From Wyeomyia smithii (lineage: Eukaryota; Arthropoda; Insecta; Diptera; Culicidae): a stretch of 64,000 bases of DNA. This document shows positions 22,421 through 34,608 of this stretch, in pieces (positions within the stretch are counted from its first letter, which is position 1; each line of letters begins with the position of its first letter). The stretch spans positions 28,730,506 to 28,794,505 of the forward strand of contig NC_073694.1 of NCBI RefSeq assembly GCF_029784165.1, given 5' to 3'. A program made the position numbers and the translations under genes. Under the pieces are notes generated by a model that had not been told where the DNA came from, did no database searches, and was given only the letters and a program-made list of their open reading frames with translations.

Positions 22421-23744
22421 TGGTTACACGGTCCGGAGAAAAATCGATTCCGGGAATGGTTGTGGCTGATAGGGAACGTTTTGTTTCGGTGGGGAACAAT
22501 AGACTTTTGCCATTTTTCAAACTCCGTGAGAGCCAGGATGTGGCTGTCTGTGGTTTCATTAGCATACGTTAGGAGAAAAAAGAACTCGAAGATGGATTAA
22601 TTGGAAGAGGAAATTGCAGGCATTATATTAAATGAATTTAAGCAATTGATTCTATTTTCTGGACATCACTTTGCTTTTCGTATTCGAGGTTTGTGTCTAT
22701 TTTTTTTAAATCATTATTAGGCTAAAGCTGTGATGGGAGAAAATTAAAGGGTTATTACCTATTTCTTGGAAAATCTTGTGAATTTGTGAGTGAATTTATT
22801 TTTTTCAAATCAGGTGCCATCGAACAGGACGGTAAAATAACTATCATCCCATTTAAGCATTTCTATGCAGGTTTCAACGAGCTTGGTAACTCTGTCAATA
22901 TGGGTTCTGATGTTTCATAATATTAATTTTGTCCTGTATGAACAACTCTCTCTGCAATCAGGTACATTCAATTTTTTGTGATATTGCTCAGGTGGTAATC
23001 CGCACTTCTATTATTAGCACTATCTCTGTTATCATTTTCCGTGGTTGTGTGTATCCTTTTTTATCCTTCTGTCTGACGCTCCGAGCCTTGTTGCTTCTGC
23101 CAATGCAGAGATTAGAACTAAATTTTCCTCTGGCCTGTTTTGTTGTAAAAAAAAAACTAATTTTTGTCAGTTATCGAAGCTTTTGTAGCGTTCAACGTGA
23201 AGAAAGGTTGGGGAACCTGGAAGTAAACCCATGGTTAAGTCAGTTGACATTGGATGGTCTGAATTCTACCAAGCAGGGCCTCCACAAAGTAAGAGAAAAA
23301 ACTATTCTGTTGCATTCTTCGAAATGGTCTTTATCTGATTATTTTTCTGTTGCGAGTACAATATACTGGTGGAAATTGAATCAACCTATTTTCAGTTGTA
23401 AAGAGATGTTTAAAAAATAAAATCACAGGAGGGTTGTGTGCAAAGCCACGACCGCAAGGATGAAGTAGAATACTTTTACAATGAAACCCGGCTGCTTGCG
23501 TGTCAGTCATTTTTTAATTTGTTGTTCAATTCAATATCGGATAAGCTACCGATCACATCTTGGCGTTATTACTGACAATGCGAATAAAGTATTCCTTGTG
23601 ATAAAATAAATAGTGAAAAGCTGATTTAACACTCAAAACTAGACGGCTCATCTGTTGTCAAAATGAGTCAACTTTTCATTGAATGCATTTATTAGTGCCC
23701 GCTTTCGCACAGAGACTGCATTTCACTAAAGTGCCTCACTGCAT
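22421..23744. other. Non-coding stretch with one unsupported ORF
   Basis: Contains a 163-codon frame at 22,929-23,420 (+) with no recognisable domain. At 23,424-23,505 the string around gaagtagaatactttt is an imperfect inverted match to 24,425-24,465, so 23.4-24.5 kb may include an unrecognised terminal-inverted-repeat element. Confidence 0.35.
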
Positions 23745-23968
23745 CAGCTACTATCGATGCTGAACCCGCTGCAACTGCTACACTATCCGTAGCCATGCTA
23801 ATGTTTTGGCCGCTATACGCTGCTATTGGTATCCGCTGTCCCTGCATCAGCTGGCCCAGCTGCTATCGATGCTGAGATCCGCTGCAACTAGTACACTATC
23901 CATTGCCATGCCACAGCTGTGGCCGCTTTCCGCCTGGTATCCACCGCACTGCTACTGCTGCTGCTAAG
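23745..23968. repeat. 112-bp tandem duplication
   Basis: Two adjacent units start CAGCTACTATCGATGCTG (23,745) and CAGCTGCTATCGATGCTG (23,857). They share the CCGCTGCAACT.(C)TACACTATCC blocks and are about 75-80% alike by eye. Rich in CTGCTG words. Non-coding. Confidence 0.75.
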
Positions 23969-24045
23969 GGAAGACTGCTGTTGTCGCTGTCTAGAACTAT
24001 TATGAGCGGCTTCGACTGAAACAGGCTCTTACATAGGGATAAAGA

Positions 24046-24090
24046 ACCTATCGATAGCAGTAGGAAATCATCGATAACTATCGATAGTCA
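24046..24090. promoter_or_regulatory. Cluster of DRE-like TATCGATA palindromes
   Basis: TATCGATA occurs at 24,049-24,056 and 24,079-24,086, with a partial site (ATCGATAA) at 24,069. This is the DREF-binding element of insects. No gene follows on either strand, so a role here is unproven; it may lie inside a transposon promoter. Confidence 0.35.
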
Positions 24091-24429
24091 TTTCAGTTGA
24101 TATTTCCCATCCTTACTCTTATACAGACAAATAGCATTTTTAAAATGACAAGGTCTATGATTCTGTCGACCGTGCTTGGGAAGCAATCATATAACGACCA
24201 ATCAGAGGCCGAAGTTTTCGTTTTGACAAGGCTTGACTATTTTCAATAGTACAATAGTTTGAAAAATAAAATTACAATAATCTACATTTAGGAAGAATCT
24301 TAGAAGATTTTCCAATCTATTGCTGCAAGAACGAAGGAAATCCATTGAATACTAACCGATTTATTAGCATTTGAAATTGGACATATTTTTCACTTTTTTC
24401 GGTATTAGATTTTCATTTCACATCCCTAT

Positions 24430-26830
24430 GTAGCCGAACTTCCTGAGAGAAGTATTCTACTTCAAAAAAGCTTATCTCGAGACCGACGACGACCCCGTCG
24501 TTGTTAAACTTGTTCCGAAGGATAGAAATATTAGCACACTAACGTTCGTGTCCTTTAAAATTGGAGTTGATCCATCCCTAAAGGCCAAGGCACTAGATCT
24601 GGAAACCTGGCCGGAGGGTACTCTCTTCCGCGAATTCGAGGATTATAGAGCACAAAAATTTCGCGTACCGCTGGAAACCAAAAAATCAACGACACCGCTA
24701 TTGCTATCCCAGGTTTCGTCTCCAGTAATGCTCATGATCGGTCTGAGCTAAGCCCGGAATACTCCCTCACAACTGCAGACATCAACAGATTCCTCCGAAG
24801 GAACCATTGAATCCACCTTTCCAACCCGAAGATGCCACAGGGACTGGTTAATCATCTTCGATGTCCAATTAGCGACTTATTTGGATATACCGGGACGCAC
24901 GCAACAAGGTTCAATGGAAGTCCCCTCTGACTCTGTCTCGGTTCTACCATCTTCAAGAGTTGATAATCTCTCCGTTCTTCATTAAAGTTCCCGCCAACAA
25001 AACCGTTCCGGTACTGAGTTCCGAGAAACAGACGGGAGTTTTCAGCCTGTCATCTCAGGTAAGTATTCGACTCAGGCGTGTTTCGATTGCATTTTAATTT
25101 CCGATACTATTTTAAATTTCAGCGTCAATAACGAGCCCTTCAATATTGGATTGTAGCTGCGACTGGGACGCACTATGGAAAGCAATATGGAAACCCCCTC
25201 TGACCCAGTCGTGCCTATTGCAGCCAGCGCTCATCATAGTCGTCCCGGTCTTGACGGCAGATGTGGATCGGGGGTCTTCCAACCTGCTACAGCAAGCAAG
25301 TATAATTTCGATTCATTCCACTCGATACCTGATACTGCTTCGCATTCCGTCAATGCCGAAGACGCCGCTCAAACTCTCTCTAACGTAGGCTCATATCATC
25401 GACCGATTCGCCCTAAAGAAGAGCCAGCATCCTGCGCCCTGACAGCCGTGGCTAACGAGAGAACTTGAGCAGTTGAAAACTGAGATGAGAGGTGCCTTGA
25501 AGAAATTCGCTAAGCACCACACAGTGTCCCTAAAACGTCATTATGCGAGAATGAACCACACACACAAAAGTGTTGCAAAACGATGCTTCCTTCGATATTA
25601 ATCCTCTAGTGCCCAATGCTGCCATTTGGCGGGCTTCAGTCAAACCTCTAAAAAGCTTCAACTAATACTTAAAAAGTGTTTATAATGATTCATAGTGATT
25701 TCACCGAAGCCCGTCCAGAAATTAACTTGGGCACTAGAGGGTTAACAAGAGCTACAGAGGAAGCTCAAGTCTCATCCCAAGCAGTTTTGGAGATTCGTCA
25801 ATCAACGGCGACATGAAGGTGGAATACCCTCTTCGATGACGTTTAACGGCGGAGGCAACCACCCCTGCAAGACATCTGTCAGCTTTTTTCAGAGAAATTC
25901 GCCAGTGTGTTCACTGACGAGACACTGAACGATCATCACATTGAACGTGCCGCCAGTAATACTCCATGGTCCAGTCAAACTTCGAACACCATTCATTTAG
26001 ACGCGACGATGATTTCTAGAGCCTGCTGCAAACTCAAATCATCCTTAAGCCCGGGTCATGACAGAATTCCGTCGAAGTTTCTTAAAACGCAGATTGTTAA
26101 CCGGGTACCTCCGCTTCTGCATGTTTCCTTGCTATCTGTCACTTTTGGTACTTTCACGTTCGCTAGAAATTAGCGTCCATGTTTCCAGTACACTACAAGG
26201 GAAACAAACACGATGTGAGCAATTCTCGTGGAATCACCTCGCTCTGTGCTGTTGTCAAACTGTTCGAGCTTGTCATCAAGGAGCCTTTGCTCGCTCACTG
26301 TAAAGCCAATCGCTCCACCGCTACTAATTTGCTTTGTCTTTCTGCCCTATTTCAATGACGTAAAGTTAGTTATTAAAGGACCACGGTAGTCTTACGCCGA
26401 TGACGCAAACTCTCCAAGTTCACACAATTGAAGACTGTCATTTCCTCCAACGTCAGCTAGATATTTTTGCCGAATGGGGCCATTAGAACCGTATGGACGT
26501 TGATCCATCTAAATGCTCGATTATATCATTTTCGAGGAAAAAACAGACCTCAAATTACAAATACGCTTAGCTAGAAACTGAAATCGAGCGCGTAAACCAA
26601 GTTAAAGGCTTAGGGGTAGTTTTAGATTCCAAGCTCAATTTCAAGCCTCACATTTCGTTTACCGTCGACAAAGCCTCTAGAGTTTTGGGATTCATCTTCA
26701 GGACCACTAAAGAAATCACGGATATTTACTGTCTCAAATCGTAGTATTGCGCATTAGCTCGCTCTATATTGGAGTACTGCTCCGTTGTCTGAACCCCTTA
26801 TTACAACAATGGCGCGGAAAGAATCCCGAT
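24430..26830 (+). pseudogene. Decayed CR1/Jockey-group LINE (ORF1 remnant and reverse transcriptase)
   Basis: Plus-strand remnant. The first part reads EVFYFKKAYLETDDDPVVVKL and LTFVSFKIGVDPSLKAKALD, then LETWPEGTLFREFEDYRAQK. These are strings I associate with the ORF1 carboxy terminus of mosquito CR1-like elements. Later come SPGHDRIPSKFLK (the PGPDG-type reverse-transcriptase entry motif, about 26,050), SYADDANSPSS (about 26,390-26,420, the catalytic YADD box) and KGLGVVLDSKLNFKPHISF (about 26,610-26,660). The last piece is GFIFRTTKEITDIYCLK to about 26,745, then YYNNGAERIP. Numerous stops and frame shifts and missing stretches make it non-functional. It belongs to the same broad family as the piece at 30,325-31,640. 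Confidence 0.75.
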
Positions 26831-27084
26831 CAGAAGAGCATAACTAATAAATTACAAAAATCTATCAACGCGAGATACAAATAACATATATTGATACAAT
26901 TTTGTATTTTTCCATACAATTGTGATGACAAAATTGAATCTGAATTATTTATAATAGCAAAACCTGAAATGAAGTAGTTCTGAAACAAGTCTAACCAATT
27001 TTTCGTTTTTATCAAAACCTGTTGTTTCTAACAATGTTTGTTAATATGCTAGTAGAATCATTTCTGTTATAATTTCTGTTATTT
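26831..27084. other. AT-rich spacer
   Basis: No gene. It lies between the CR1-like fragment and the 3' end of the minus-strand RTE element, so it may include LINE 3' untranslated sequence. Confidence 0.5.
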
Positions 27085-30000
27085 TAACACCTTACTTTAC
27101 TTTTACTTTGTTGGCTAACGGACCGTTAACCGGTCTAGGGCCGAACGAATTAGAGATGTCCAGCTTCTTATGTCTTGGGCAGCCGCTCTCCAGTCTCCTC
27201 GTACACCAGCAGATCGTGCATCATCTTCAATCGCACACATCCACCGCGTGCGAGGCCTACCACGGAGTCGACGGCCTCTTCCTGGTTCTCTACTAAAGAT
27301 AGTTTTGGCGGCTCTCTCGTCAGGGATCCTGGCTACACGTCCAGCCCACTGAAGCCTGCCTCGCTGTATTACCTTCACTATATCAGCATGTTTGTAAACC
27401 TGGTACAACTCGTGGTTCATGCGTCTACGCCACACTCCATCTTCTAGTTTACCGCCAAGTATCGATCGTAGAACTTTACGTTCAAAAACTCCGATCACTC
27501 ATCGATCAGCTTCCTTCAGCGTCCATGCTTCATGTCCGTGAAGGGCCACCGGGAGTATCAGCGTCCTATACAGCGCTAGTTTTGTGCGAGTTTGCAAACT
27601 ACGGGACCTTAGCTGGTTACGCAGTCCGTAGAAAGCCCTGTTCGCAGCTGCAACTCGTCGTTTCACTTCATGGCTCATATCGTTGTCACATGTCATAAGC
27701 GTACCAAGATAAACGAATTCGTCAACCACTTCAAATCGTTCCCCATCTATCTCCACCTCAGCACCAACACCACGGGAACTCCCACGCTCCCTGCCAGCTA
27801 CCATGTACTTCGTTTTGGCAGAGTTCCCAATCCCAATCTCGCTGCTTCTCTCTTAAAAGGTACGAAGGCCTCCTCCGCGGCCTTACGGTTAATACCGATG
27901 ATATCAATGTCGTCCGCAAAACCAAGAAGCATGTGAGATTTCGTGATGATCGTACCGTTTCTTTCCACATTTGCTCTTCGTACTGCACCCTCAAGAGCGA
28001 TGTGAAACAGTAAGTTGGAGAGCGCATCCCACGCTTCAGTCCATCCAACGTTACGAACGCGGCTGATGCCTCGCCAGCTATCCGCACGCACGATTTTGAT
28101 CCCTCCAGTGTCATACGACTCAGCCTAATTAGTTTCGTAGGGAAGCCGTGTTCCAGCATGATCTGCTAAAGCTCGTTTCTTTTCACTGAGTCATATGCCG
28201 CACTGAAGTCCACAAACAGATGGTGAGTCGGTAAGTTGTACTCCCGGAACTTATCGAGGATCTGTCGCAGGGTGAAAATTTGATCCGTCGTGGAACACCC
28301 CTGTCGGAAACCAGCCTGGTATTCGCCAACAAAGGATTCCGTAAACGGTCTCAATCTGAAGAACAGGATACGGGAGAGTACTTTATATGCGGAGTTGAGC
28401 AACGTTATAGATAGGGCATATGATGCCTTCCAACCAGTCGTTCGACACTTGTTCGTCCGCCCAGAACCTTAGTATTTCCTGGTGGATCGCATAGTACAGC
28501 CGCTTGCTTCCCGCTTTTAGAAGTTCGGCCGGGATACCGTCCTTCCCAGCGGCCTTGCCGTTTTTCAGCTCACTAATCGCCTTCTTCACCTCCTCCTGTG
28601 TTGGTGGCTCCACAGCTTGTTCGTCACTCATAATCGTCATCCTGTTCCTGCTCTGTTCATCCAGCTCCTCACCATTCAATAGCGCCTGAAAATGCTCCTT
28701 CCACCTGGCTGCAACCGTCGGTTTATCAGTGAGCAGGTTGCCGTCCTTGTCATTACACATGACCGGCACAGGGAAATTCCTGCTTCTGACTCTGTTGATA
28801 GTTCTAAAGAATCTCCGCACGTCGTTTCGAGCATAGCTGTCCTCTGCGCTGGCGAGCACCTGCTCCTCGTACTCGCGCTTCTTCCGATGGTGGGTTCTAT
28901 TTTCGGCAGTTCTTGCCACCCTGTACCTCTCTCTGTTCTGACGCTTAGCCGTAGTGAGCATGCGGCTCCTGGCACGGTTCTTCTCATCTGTCGCTCTCTG
29001 GCACTCGGCATCGAACCAGCCATTAGGCTGTCTCCCACGCGTCGTACCTACCACCTCTCTCGCAGTCGTTTCGATGGCGCCGTGGATATTGCTCCACAGC
29101 CCATTTATGTCTTCCACTCCTTCCTCCTGCTGTTCTGCGATCCGTTGATCCAGCTCTCTGACGTATTCTGCTGCCACGCCATCAGCTTTCAACCGCTGAA
29201 TGTTGAAACGCGTCGTCCTCTCTGTGCGAGATTTCAGCACGCTTGACAACCGTGCGCGGATCTTACAAACGACAAGATAATGGTCAGAGTCAATGTTTGG
29301 TCCCCGAGAAGACCTAACATCATTAACATCCGAAAAGTGCCGACCGTCAATCAGTACGTGATTGATCTGGGAGCAGGCTTCTCCATTTGGATGCCTCCAG
29401 GTGTGTTTCCGAATATTCAAACGTGGAAAATAGGAGCTACATATGGCCATTCCTCTGGCCGCGGCAAAGTTTATCAGCCTCAGGCCGTTTTCATTGGTCG
29501 ACGAGTGGAGGCTATGCCTTCCAATGACCGAACGGAAGAATTCCTCCCTCCCAACCTGTGCGTTTGCGTCTCCGATGACGACTTTTACGTCGTGTTTTGG
29601 GCACTCGTCATAGATTCGGTCAAGCTTGTCATAGAACTCATCTTTGACTTCATCGGATTTGTCGTTTGTCGGTGCGTAGGTGTTAATTAAACTGTAGTTG
29701 AAGAATTTGCCCTTAATCCTCAACACGCATATACGGTCATTTTCTGATTGCCCAGCACTACGAAACCGACGTCCCGTTCCGCTGCTTTGCCGCCACTGTT
29801 GTAGATGTGGTACTTGAAAGAAGTGCGTGGAATAGGGTCTACTGCACGGAATTCCTTTTCTCCGGAATTTGGCCACCGAACCTCCTGAATCGCTGCGATT
29901 TTGACTCCTTGCCGCTGTAGTTCTCGAGCAAGTAAGCCAGCCCGCGCCGGTTCATTGAGAGATCGGACGTTCCAGGTACCCAATTTCCAATCGTTTACCC

Positions 30001-30320
30001 TAATCTTTTTCCGTGTTCGTAGCCTAGGTCTTTGCCGATTGATCCGTTCCGTATTCCTAAATTCGTTGTTCGTGGTTGATGAAAGGTTTTGGTATGCTAC
30101 CTTACCAGGGTCGCGATACCTACATCCTGCTGATGGGGCTGCCATCTTAGGTGTAGCTGACGAGATACAGCATTCCATAATTCAGCCGCCCGCTTCGGGT
30201 CAGACGCTGTGGTACGCCGCCGCCCCCGCGTACGACCCCCTTCCCAGCGAGCATACGATCATAGTTTCCACCAGGGGTTGGTTACCCGATCTCCGCTAAG
30301 GTTACTCGTTTTCCGGCTGG
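27085..30320 (-). pseudogene. Nearly full-length but broken RTE-clade LINE
   Basis: Minus strand; single-ORF architecture typical of RTE. 5' leader about 30,180-30,320. The endonuclease starts LGTWNVRSLNEPARAG (about 29,975), then IQEVRWP, INTYAPT, VVIGDANAQVGREEF, IDSDHYLVVCKIRARL. A long linker follows. The reverse transcriptase shows KNGKAAGKDGIPAELLK, NSAYKVLSRILFFRLRPF, EYQAGFRQGCSTTDQIFTL, HHLFVDFSAAYDSVKRNEL, LLGFADDIDIIG and EFVYLGTLM. The carboxy-terminal region is RRRMNHELYQVYKHADIV and REPGRGRRLRGRPRTRWM. Lesions: a frameshift near 29,750, a deletion after CPIY near 28,390 that removes the first reverse-transcriptase block, a TAG near 28,168, and shifts near 28,050 and 27,800. The FADD box survives but the element is dead. 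The 3' end is marked by repeated TTTAC words near 27,090-27,110. Confidence 0.85.
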
Positions 30321-30324
30321 CACC

Positions 30325-31640
30325 AGCTGTGTAACTAACTATCGCGAAATTTCCATTCTTAGCTGTCTGAGCAAAGTTTTTGAATAATTGGTTCACAACG
30401 TGCTATACAGTGTTGTGTCACCATTCTTATCTGAGTTCCAGCGTGGTTTCATGAAACACCGATCAACGACGACGAATCTGATGTGCTACGTAACCACCCT
30501 ATCCAGAGAAGTTGAAGCAAAACGCCAAGTTGACTCTGTGTACATAGATTTTGCAAAGGCCTTCGACACTGTGCCGCATGTTTTAATCGTTGCTAAGATA
30601 AGGCGGATGGGTTTCCCAGAATGGATCATCGAGTGGTTATTCTCATACCTAACAAATCGTTCTGTGTACGTATTGGATTAGCTCCGCCCACTCTTACATT
30701 TTCCACATTGCATCCGGTGTATCTCAAGGCAGCGTGCTTGGGCCCCTATTATTCAACATATTCGTTAATGATCTGTATGCACTGATCTCGTCAAGAAAAC
30801 TATCATGCATGTTAATTGCAAAAAATGCAAAACTATATCCTTCGCTCGCTGCAACGATCCAGTTGAAAATCGATATTTTCTGGGTTCTGAGTGTCTCGAT
30901 CGAGTACAATCCATCTGTGACCTGGGAGTCACAACTGATTCAAAACTTAAATTTAACGAACACATTGGAATCATCACCGCAAAAGCATTTTCTGTGTTGG
31001 GATTTATTCCCCGCCATACCTCCAATTTTACTGATATTTATGCTCTCAAAATTCTATATTGCTCGTTAGTGCGCAGTATTCTGGAGTACGCCTCTCCTGT
31101 TTGGTGCCCGTTCCAAATGACACTGATTTTTGAAACAGAGCGGATACAAAAAAAGTTCTTACGATTTGCTTTACGCGGTCTCCCGTGGAACGATCCAAAT
31201 AATCTCCCGCCCTACACCGATCGATGCCAACTTATTAAATTAGAGCCCTTGTCCAATAGGCGCCTTAATCAGCAGAGAATGTTCATCTTCGACCTAATCA
31301 ACGGAACCATCGACTGTCCTGACCTACTTGAACAAGCTCTTTTCATTTTTTTCCCGACGACTCCGTAGCACATCATTGCTAGTTATTCCTCACCACCGGA
31401 CCTGCTATGGTTATCATAACTCACTAGACGCGTGCCTCCGTGCATTTAACGACATTGGTGATAATATCAACATCATATTATGTTCATATCATATTATGTT
31501 GTTATTATATCATAACATATTATGTTCGATTTTATGTTGTCAAGAACCGTTTTTTCAAATAGAATTATAAATAGTTAAAATTTATGTATAGGTTATTCAG
31601 TCTGTACGACTTGTTCAAAGACGGTGTAGAATAAAATAAA
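30325..31640 (+). pseudogene. 5'-truncated CR1/Jockey-group LINE reverse transcriptase
   Basis: Starts abruptly at TNYREISILSCLSKVFE, directly against the 5' end of the RTE element. It continues SEFQRGFMKHRSTTTNL, VDSVYIDFAKAFDTVPHVL and SGVSQGSVLGPLLFNIFVND. After damage where the YADD box should be, it gives VQSICDLGVTTDSKLKFNE, ILYCSLVRSILEYASPVW and IQKKFLRFALRGLPWNDP, ending RTCYGYHNSLDACLRAFN. Breaks: a stop at 30,679-30,681, loss of the catalytic ADD box around 30,800, and a frameshift near 31,345. The usual PQGS is SQGS. A tail of AATAAA-like repeats at 31,632-31,660 marks the 3' end. Confidence 0.8.
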
Positions 31641-32360
31641 ATAAAAATAAAAATCTTTTAATCAACCCAAATTATCTTTGCAAAATAAATGTAAACTGCT
31701 CATAATTTTCAATTTCAGCCCGAAGAGCGCCGTGGTGATTTTACGAAACTTTCGTAGTCTGCCAACTCAAGCTCGGACATTTTTCTTCCCTTTGGAGCCC
31801 TTAATTTTAGTCTTAAAATTCTATTAGCGCTCATATTTTCGTTCGGATTAAGATTATACTTTGATCATCGAATAATCGTAGTAAATAAATCAAATAAATC
31901 AACAATGATGTTTCAAAATGTACCATGAAGAATTTCCAATCCTGACGTGGAGCAAAACTTTTTGTGTGGAAAAATGTTCCCAAAATGATTTTCAGTTAGA
32001 AAAATGTTTTGCATTTATTTATTTATAACTCAGTAATGCGATCAACTTGAACGTTTTTTAATATTTCTGGAAGATTGTTCAACACCCTAATTATTGCAAT
32101 GTTTAAACTTTTTAATAACGATAATATTTTAATTTCAAATTATAACTTATGGGCTTCGTAATTTACTTTAGAACTTCCAATTAGAAGCCTTTGATACCGT
32201 TAACTGTTACTCAAGCAACTTAATTCATTCTCGATTTCAGAGTAAAACCGAAATTTTGGCTGCTTTTTTCTAAGATAAGTCTAAATTTTGTTCTCGATCA
32301 TATTAGATTAAACACATACAAAAAGCTGCAATCAGTTAGAGCTAAAACTCCGCGGCTCAG
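31641..32360. other. AT-rich non-coding stretch upstream of the proneural gene
   Basis: No ORF or repeat recognised. Confidence 0.55.
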
Positions 32361-33510
32361 CATCTTACAGCATCGACATATCGAAGAACCCTCTGCTCAA
32401 CCTGCCATTCATCGCACCTGAGGTCCTGACCTGATGCACCCTCGGCTGTGGTGCGTCTGCAACTGGCTGCACATGAGATCCTGACCTATTCTCTCGAGCA
32501 CCCACTGCAGCAGCAGTATCAATTCGAGATCTCTCTCTCTCTTTCTCAGCGCTCCGATCATCGTCACCATCATCAGCGCAGCATCATCGAAACGTCCCAT
32601 GCTTATGCACTATCAAATTTCTTCTGCCCAAGCTGATCCTGAGCCCGAATGGCAGTGGCAGTCAACGAAGACACAAAAAAAAACGCAGCTTTTGCGTCGC
32701 ACGACTCAGGGCGCGCGCGCCCGGCTTAGTCTCCAATACAGAGGCAGATCACATCTGCGCCCCATACGCAATGTGAACGGTGTGGGGGCACAAGCAGGAC
32801 GGAACATTTATGTCGGGTGCGCTCTTCTAGCTGTGTGCAAGAGAAGTGAGACAGCCAAAGGCGCAAGATCGGCTCCGGGATTGGGGCAGAGCAGGTGAGT
32901 GCAACGAGTGCGACTGCGAGGGCAGCTGAGCCATGCGCATCTTGGCCAGGGCGAGTGGCACGCGTGCCGCCAGCTTCGGGTCCTACTCGGCTTCGGTTCG
33001 GCCCGCTTAAGTCACCTATCCGAGAGAGAGAGAGAGTGAGATTTATGCTTTTCGGTTCGCTCTCTGCTGCTCTGTTGTTTATGTTGTGGGAGGTTGGTAT
33101 AATATGCTGCACATGTGTTTTTTCGTTCGATGCAAAGGACCTCGGGATCAACGGAGGACCTGTGCGTAAGTAAGTGAGTGAGTGAATGGTGGTGGTGTTG
33201 GTGGCGGTCTCCGTCCGAACTCGAAGCAGGTAGCTGAGCGAGAAGTGTACAAAATGCTAGGGCTTAGGACGAAAAGGTATCATTTCGGGAATAGCTTCCG
33301 CCGTTCAAACATCGAGATCAGTATTTTTGAGACAAGTTGAGCAAGTGTGGTGAACACAGCAAAACAGAGCAGGAAAAGGACTTTGTGGTGAATAGTTTTG
33401 CGTTCGTTTGATCAGTTTGAAGCGAGAAGTGCGCAGAGAAGGTGCGTTTAAAAGTACAGAGAAGTGCAATCAGGAACTTTAATCGTGATAACAGTGGTCT
33501 TTAGTGGTCG
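32361..33510 (+). promoter_or_regulatory. Upstream region and probable 5' leader of the achaete-scute gene
   Basis: GC-rich, complex sequence immediately before the coding exon. Visible elements: proneural-type E-boxes GCAGGTG (32,891-32,897) and GCAGCTG (32,922-32,928), a GAGA tract (33,022-33,036), a TATA-like TATAATA (33,098-33,104) and a palindromic E-box CACATGTG (33,110-33,117). If the TATA-like site is used, transcription would start near 33,125-33,135. The leader would then carry upstream ATGs at 33,130 and 33,253, both opening short frames that close before the main start. The transcription start itself is not resolved. Confidence 0.45.
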
Positions 33511-34425
33511 ATGGCAACAGCAGTGAGAAGCATGGCGCTTGGACAAAATATTCACAACATTTTACCGAACAATTGTATTCTGGTGCAGCAGAAGCAGATT
33601 AATCATCACGGAAAGCGACCGATCGCGCCGGCTCCGATGATGGTGACCAACTTGGCGCAGGGTGTCGGTCTTAAGAACAAGATCAGTGCTTCGAAAAAGT
33701 TCGCTTACTGTGGACTTCCGTACGCACCGACACCCCAACAAACGGCGTCCGTCCAACGGCGGAACGCTAGGGAGCGTAATCGAGTCAAGCAGGTCAATAA
33801 CGGCTTCGCCAACCTTCGGCAGCACATTCCGAGCACGGTGGTGACCGCTTTGACCAACGGTGGACGAGGTGCCAGCAAGAAGTTGAGCAAAGTAGACACC
33901 CTTCGCATCGCAGTGGAATACATTCGTAACCTCCAGCGGATGCTGGAGGAGAATAGTGAAAATACTAGCCAGAAGAGTTTATGCCAAGTTTCTTCATCGA
34001 GTTCTTTCTACGGTACAATGTCCGAGCCGTCGACAGCCTCCTCGCCAGCACCGTCTCATCTTTCGGAAACTTCCTCCACAACCGGAACCATTGTCTACAG
34101 CCAGATGGGAGGAACCACCTTCAAGCATGAACCCTACGATATTTACGTTGATCCTTCGACTTCACCGACTCCTTCGTACACATCGGAGACTCCAATTCAG
34201 CACCAGCAGCTTCAGCAACCCTTCCATGGGCAGCACACTCAAATCGTTATCCCGGGCATGACCAGTTTAAGTCCCAGTGGCAACAACAATTACCTGCACG
34301 CTGCCACCGGTCAACCGATCTACAAGACCGAACTGTACGTGAATGCGTACGACGAGCAGATGAGCCCCCAAAATCCGGACGACGAGGAACTGCTCGACGC
34401 AATCTCCTGGTGGCAGCAGCAGTAA
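33511..34425 (+). CDS. ASH: Achaete-scute family bHLH proneural transcription factor (304 aa)
   Basis: Nuclear transcription factor that, by family knowledge, pairs with Daughterless on E-boxes to select neural precursors. The diagnostic AS-C basic region RRNARERNRVKQVNNGF lies at residues 83-99. Helix 1 follows (ANLRQHIPSTV), then a long Gly/Ser loop and helix 2 SKVDTLRIAVEYIRNLQRML (126-145). The middle is Ser/Thr/Pro-rich with a FKHEPYDIY motif (204-212) like the acidic-tyrosine segment of Drosophila Scute. The tail is the family's conserved carboxy terminus, DDEELLDAISWWQQQ. A TAG nine bases upstream in frame (33,502-33,504) fixes the 5' limit. Met1 is chosen; Met8 (33,532) is a possible alternative. 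The single-exon coding sequence matches AS-C genes. Mosquitoes have fewer AS-C genes than Drosophila, so this is likely the main proneural homologue rather than asense. Frames on other strands here are shadows. Confidence 0.97.
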   Translation: MATAVRSMALGQNIHNILPNNCILVQQKQINHHGKRPIAPAPMMVTNLAQGVGLKNKISASKKFAYCGLPYAPTPQQTASVQRRNARERNRVKQVNNGFANLRQHIPSTVVTALTNGGRGASKKLSKVDTLRIAVEYIRNLQRMLEENSENTSQKSLCQVSSSSSFYGTMSEPSTASSPAPSHLSETSSTTGTIVYSQMGGTTFKHEPYDIYVDPSTSPTPSYTSETPIQHQQLQQPFHGQHTQIVIPGMTSLSPSGNNNYLHAATGQPIYKTELYVNAYDEQMSPQNPDDEELLDAISWWQQQ

Positions 34426-34459
34426 TCACTCATGATTGCTATGCGACGATCGCACTGAG

Positions 34460-34608
34460 GTTAGTATCCGTTTTTTGTACCTGATTTTCTTTTTTCAACC
34501 TAACGGCTAAACAAACACAAAATCGTAAATCTCCTACCGACAAAAGAATCGCAAAAAGGTCAATGAAAAGCTTCTAACGTTTTTTTTCATTTTTTCTCCT
34601 CCTTACAG
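34460..34608 (+). other. Probable intron in the 3' untranslated region
   Basis: Donor GAG|GTTAGT at 34,460, branch-point-like TTCTAAC at 34,572-34,578, a T-rich tract, and acceptor CTCCTCCTTACAG ending 34,608. Length 149 bp, with a branch-to-acceptor distance of about 31 nt. The donor lies 34 nt after the stop codon. No transcript data are available to confirm it. Confidence 0.55.

Noticed and set aside
22929..23420. 163-codon open frame (+)
   Set aside because: No domain, no gene signals, irregular composition with KKKLIF-type runs from A/T tracts; likely chance.
32893..32900. CAG|GTGAGT splice-donor consensus upstream of the achaete-scute gene
   Set aside because: No convincing polypyrimidine tract and acceptor before the start codon; the match overlaps an E-box word.
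33163..33510. Possible leader intron (donor GTAAGT near 33,165 to an AG just before the start codon)
   Set aside because: The candidate acceptors (taacag 33,493; ctttag 33,504) lack pyrimidine tracts.
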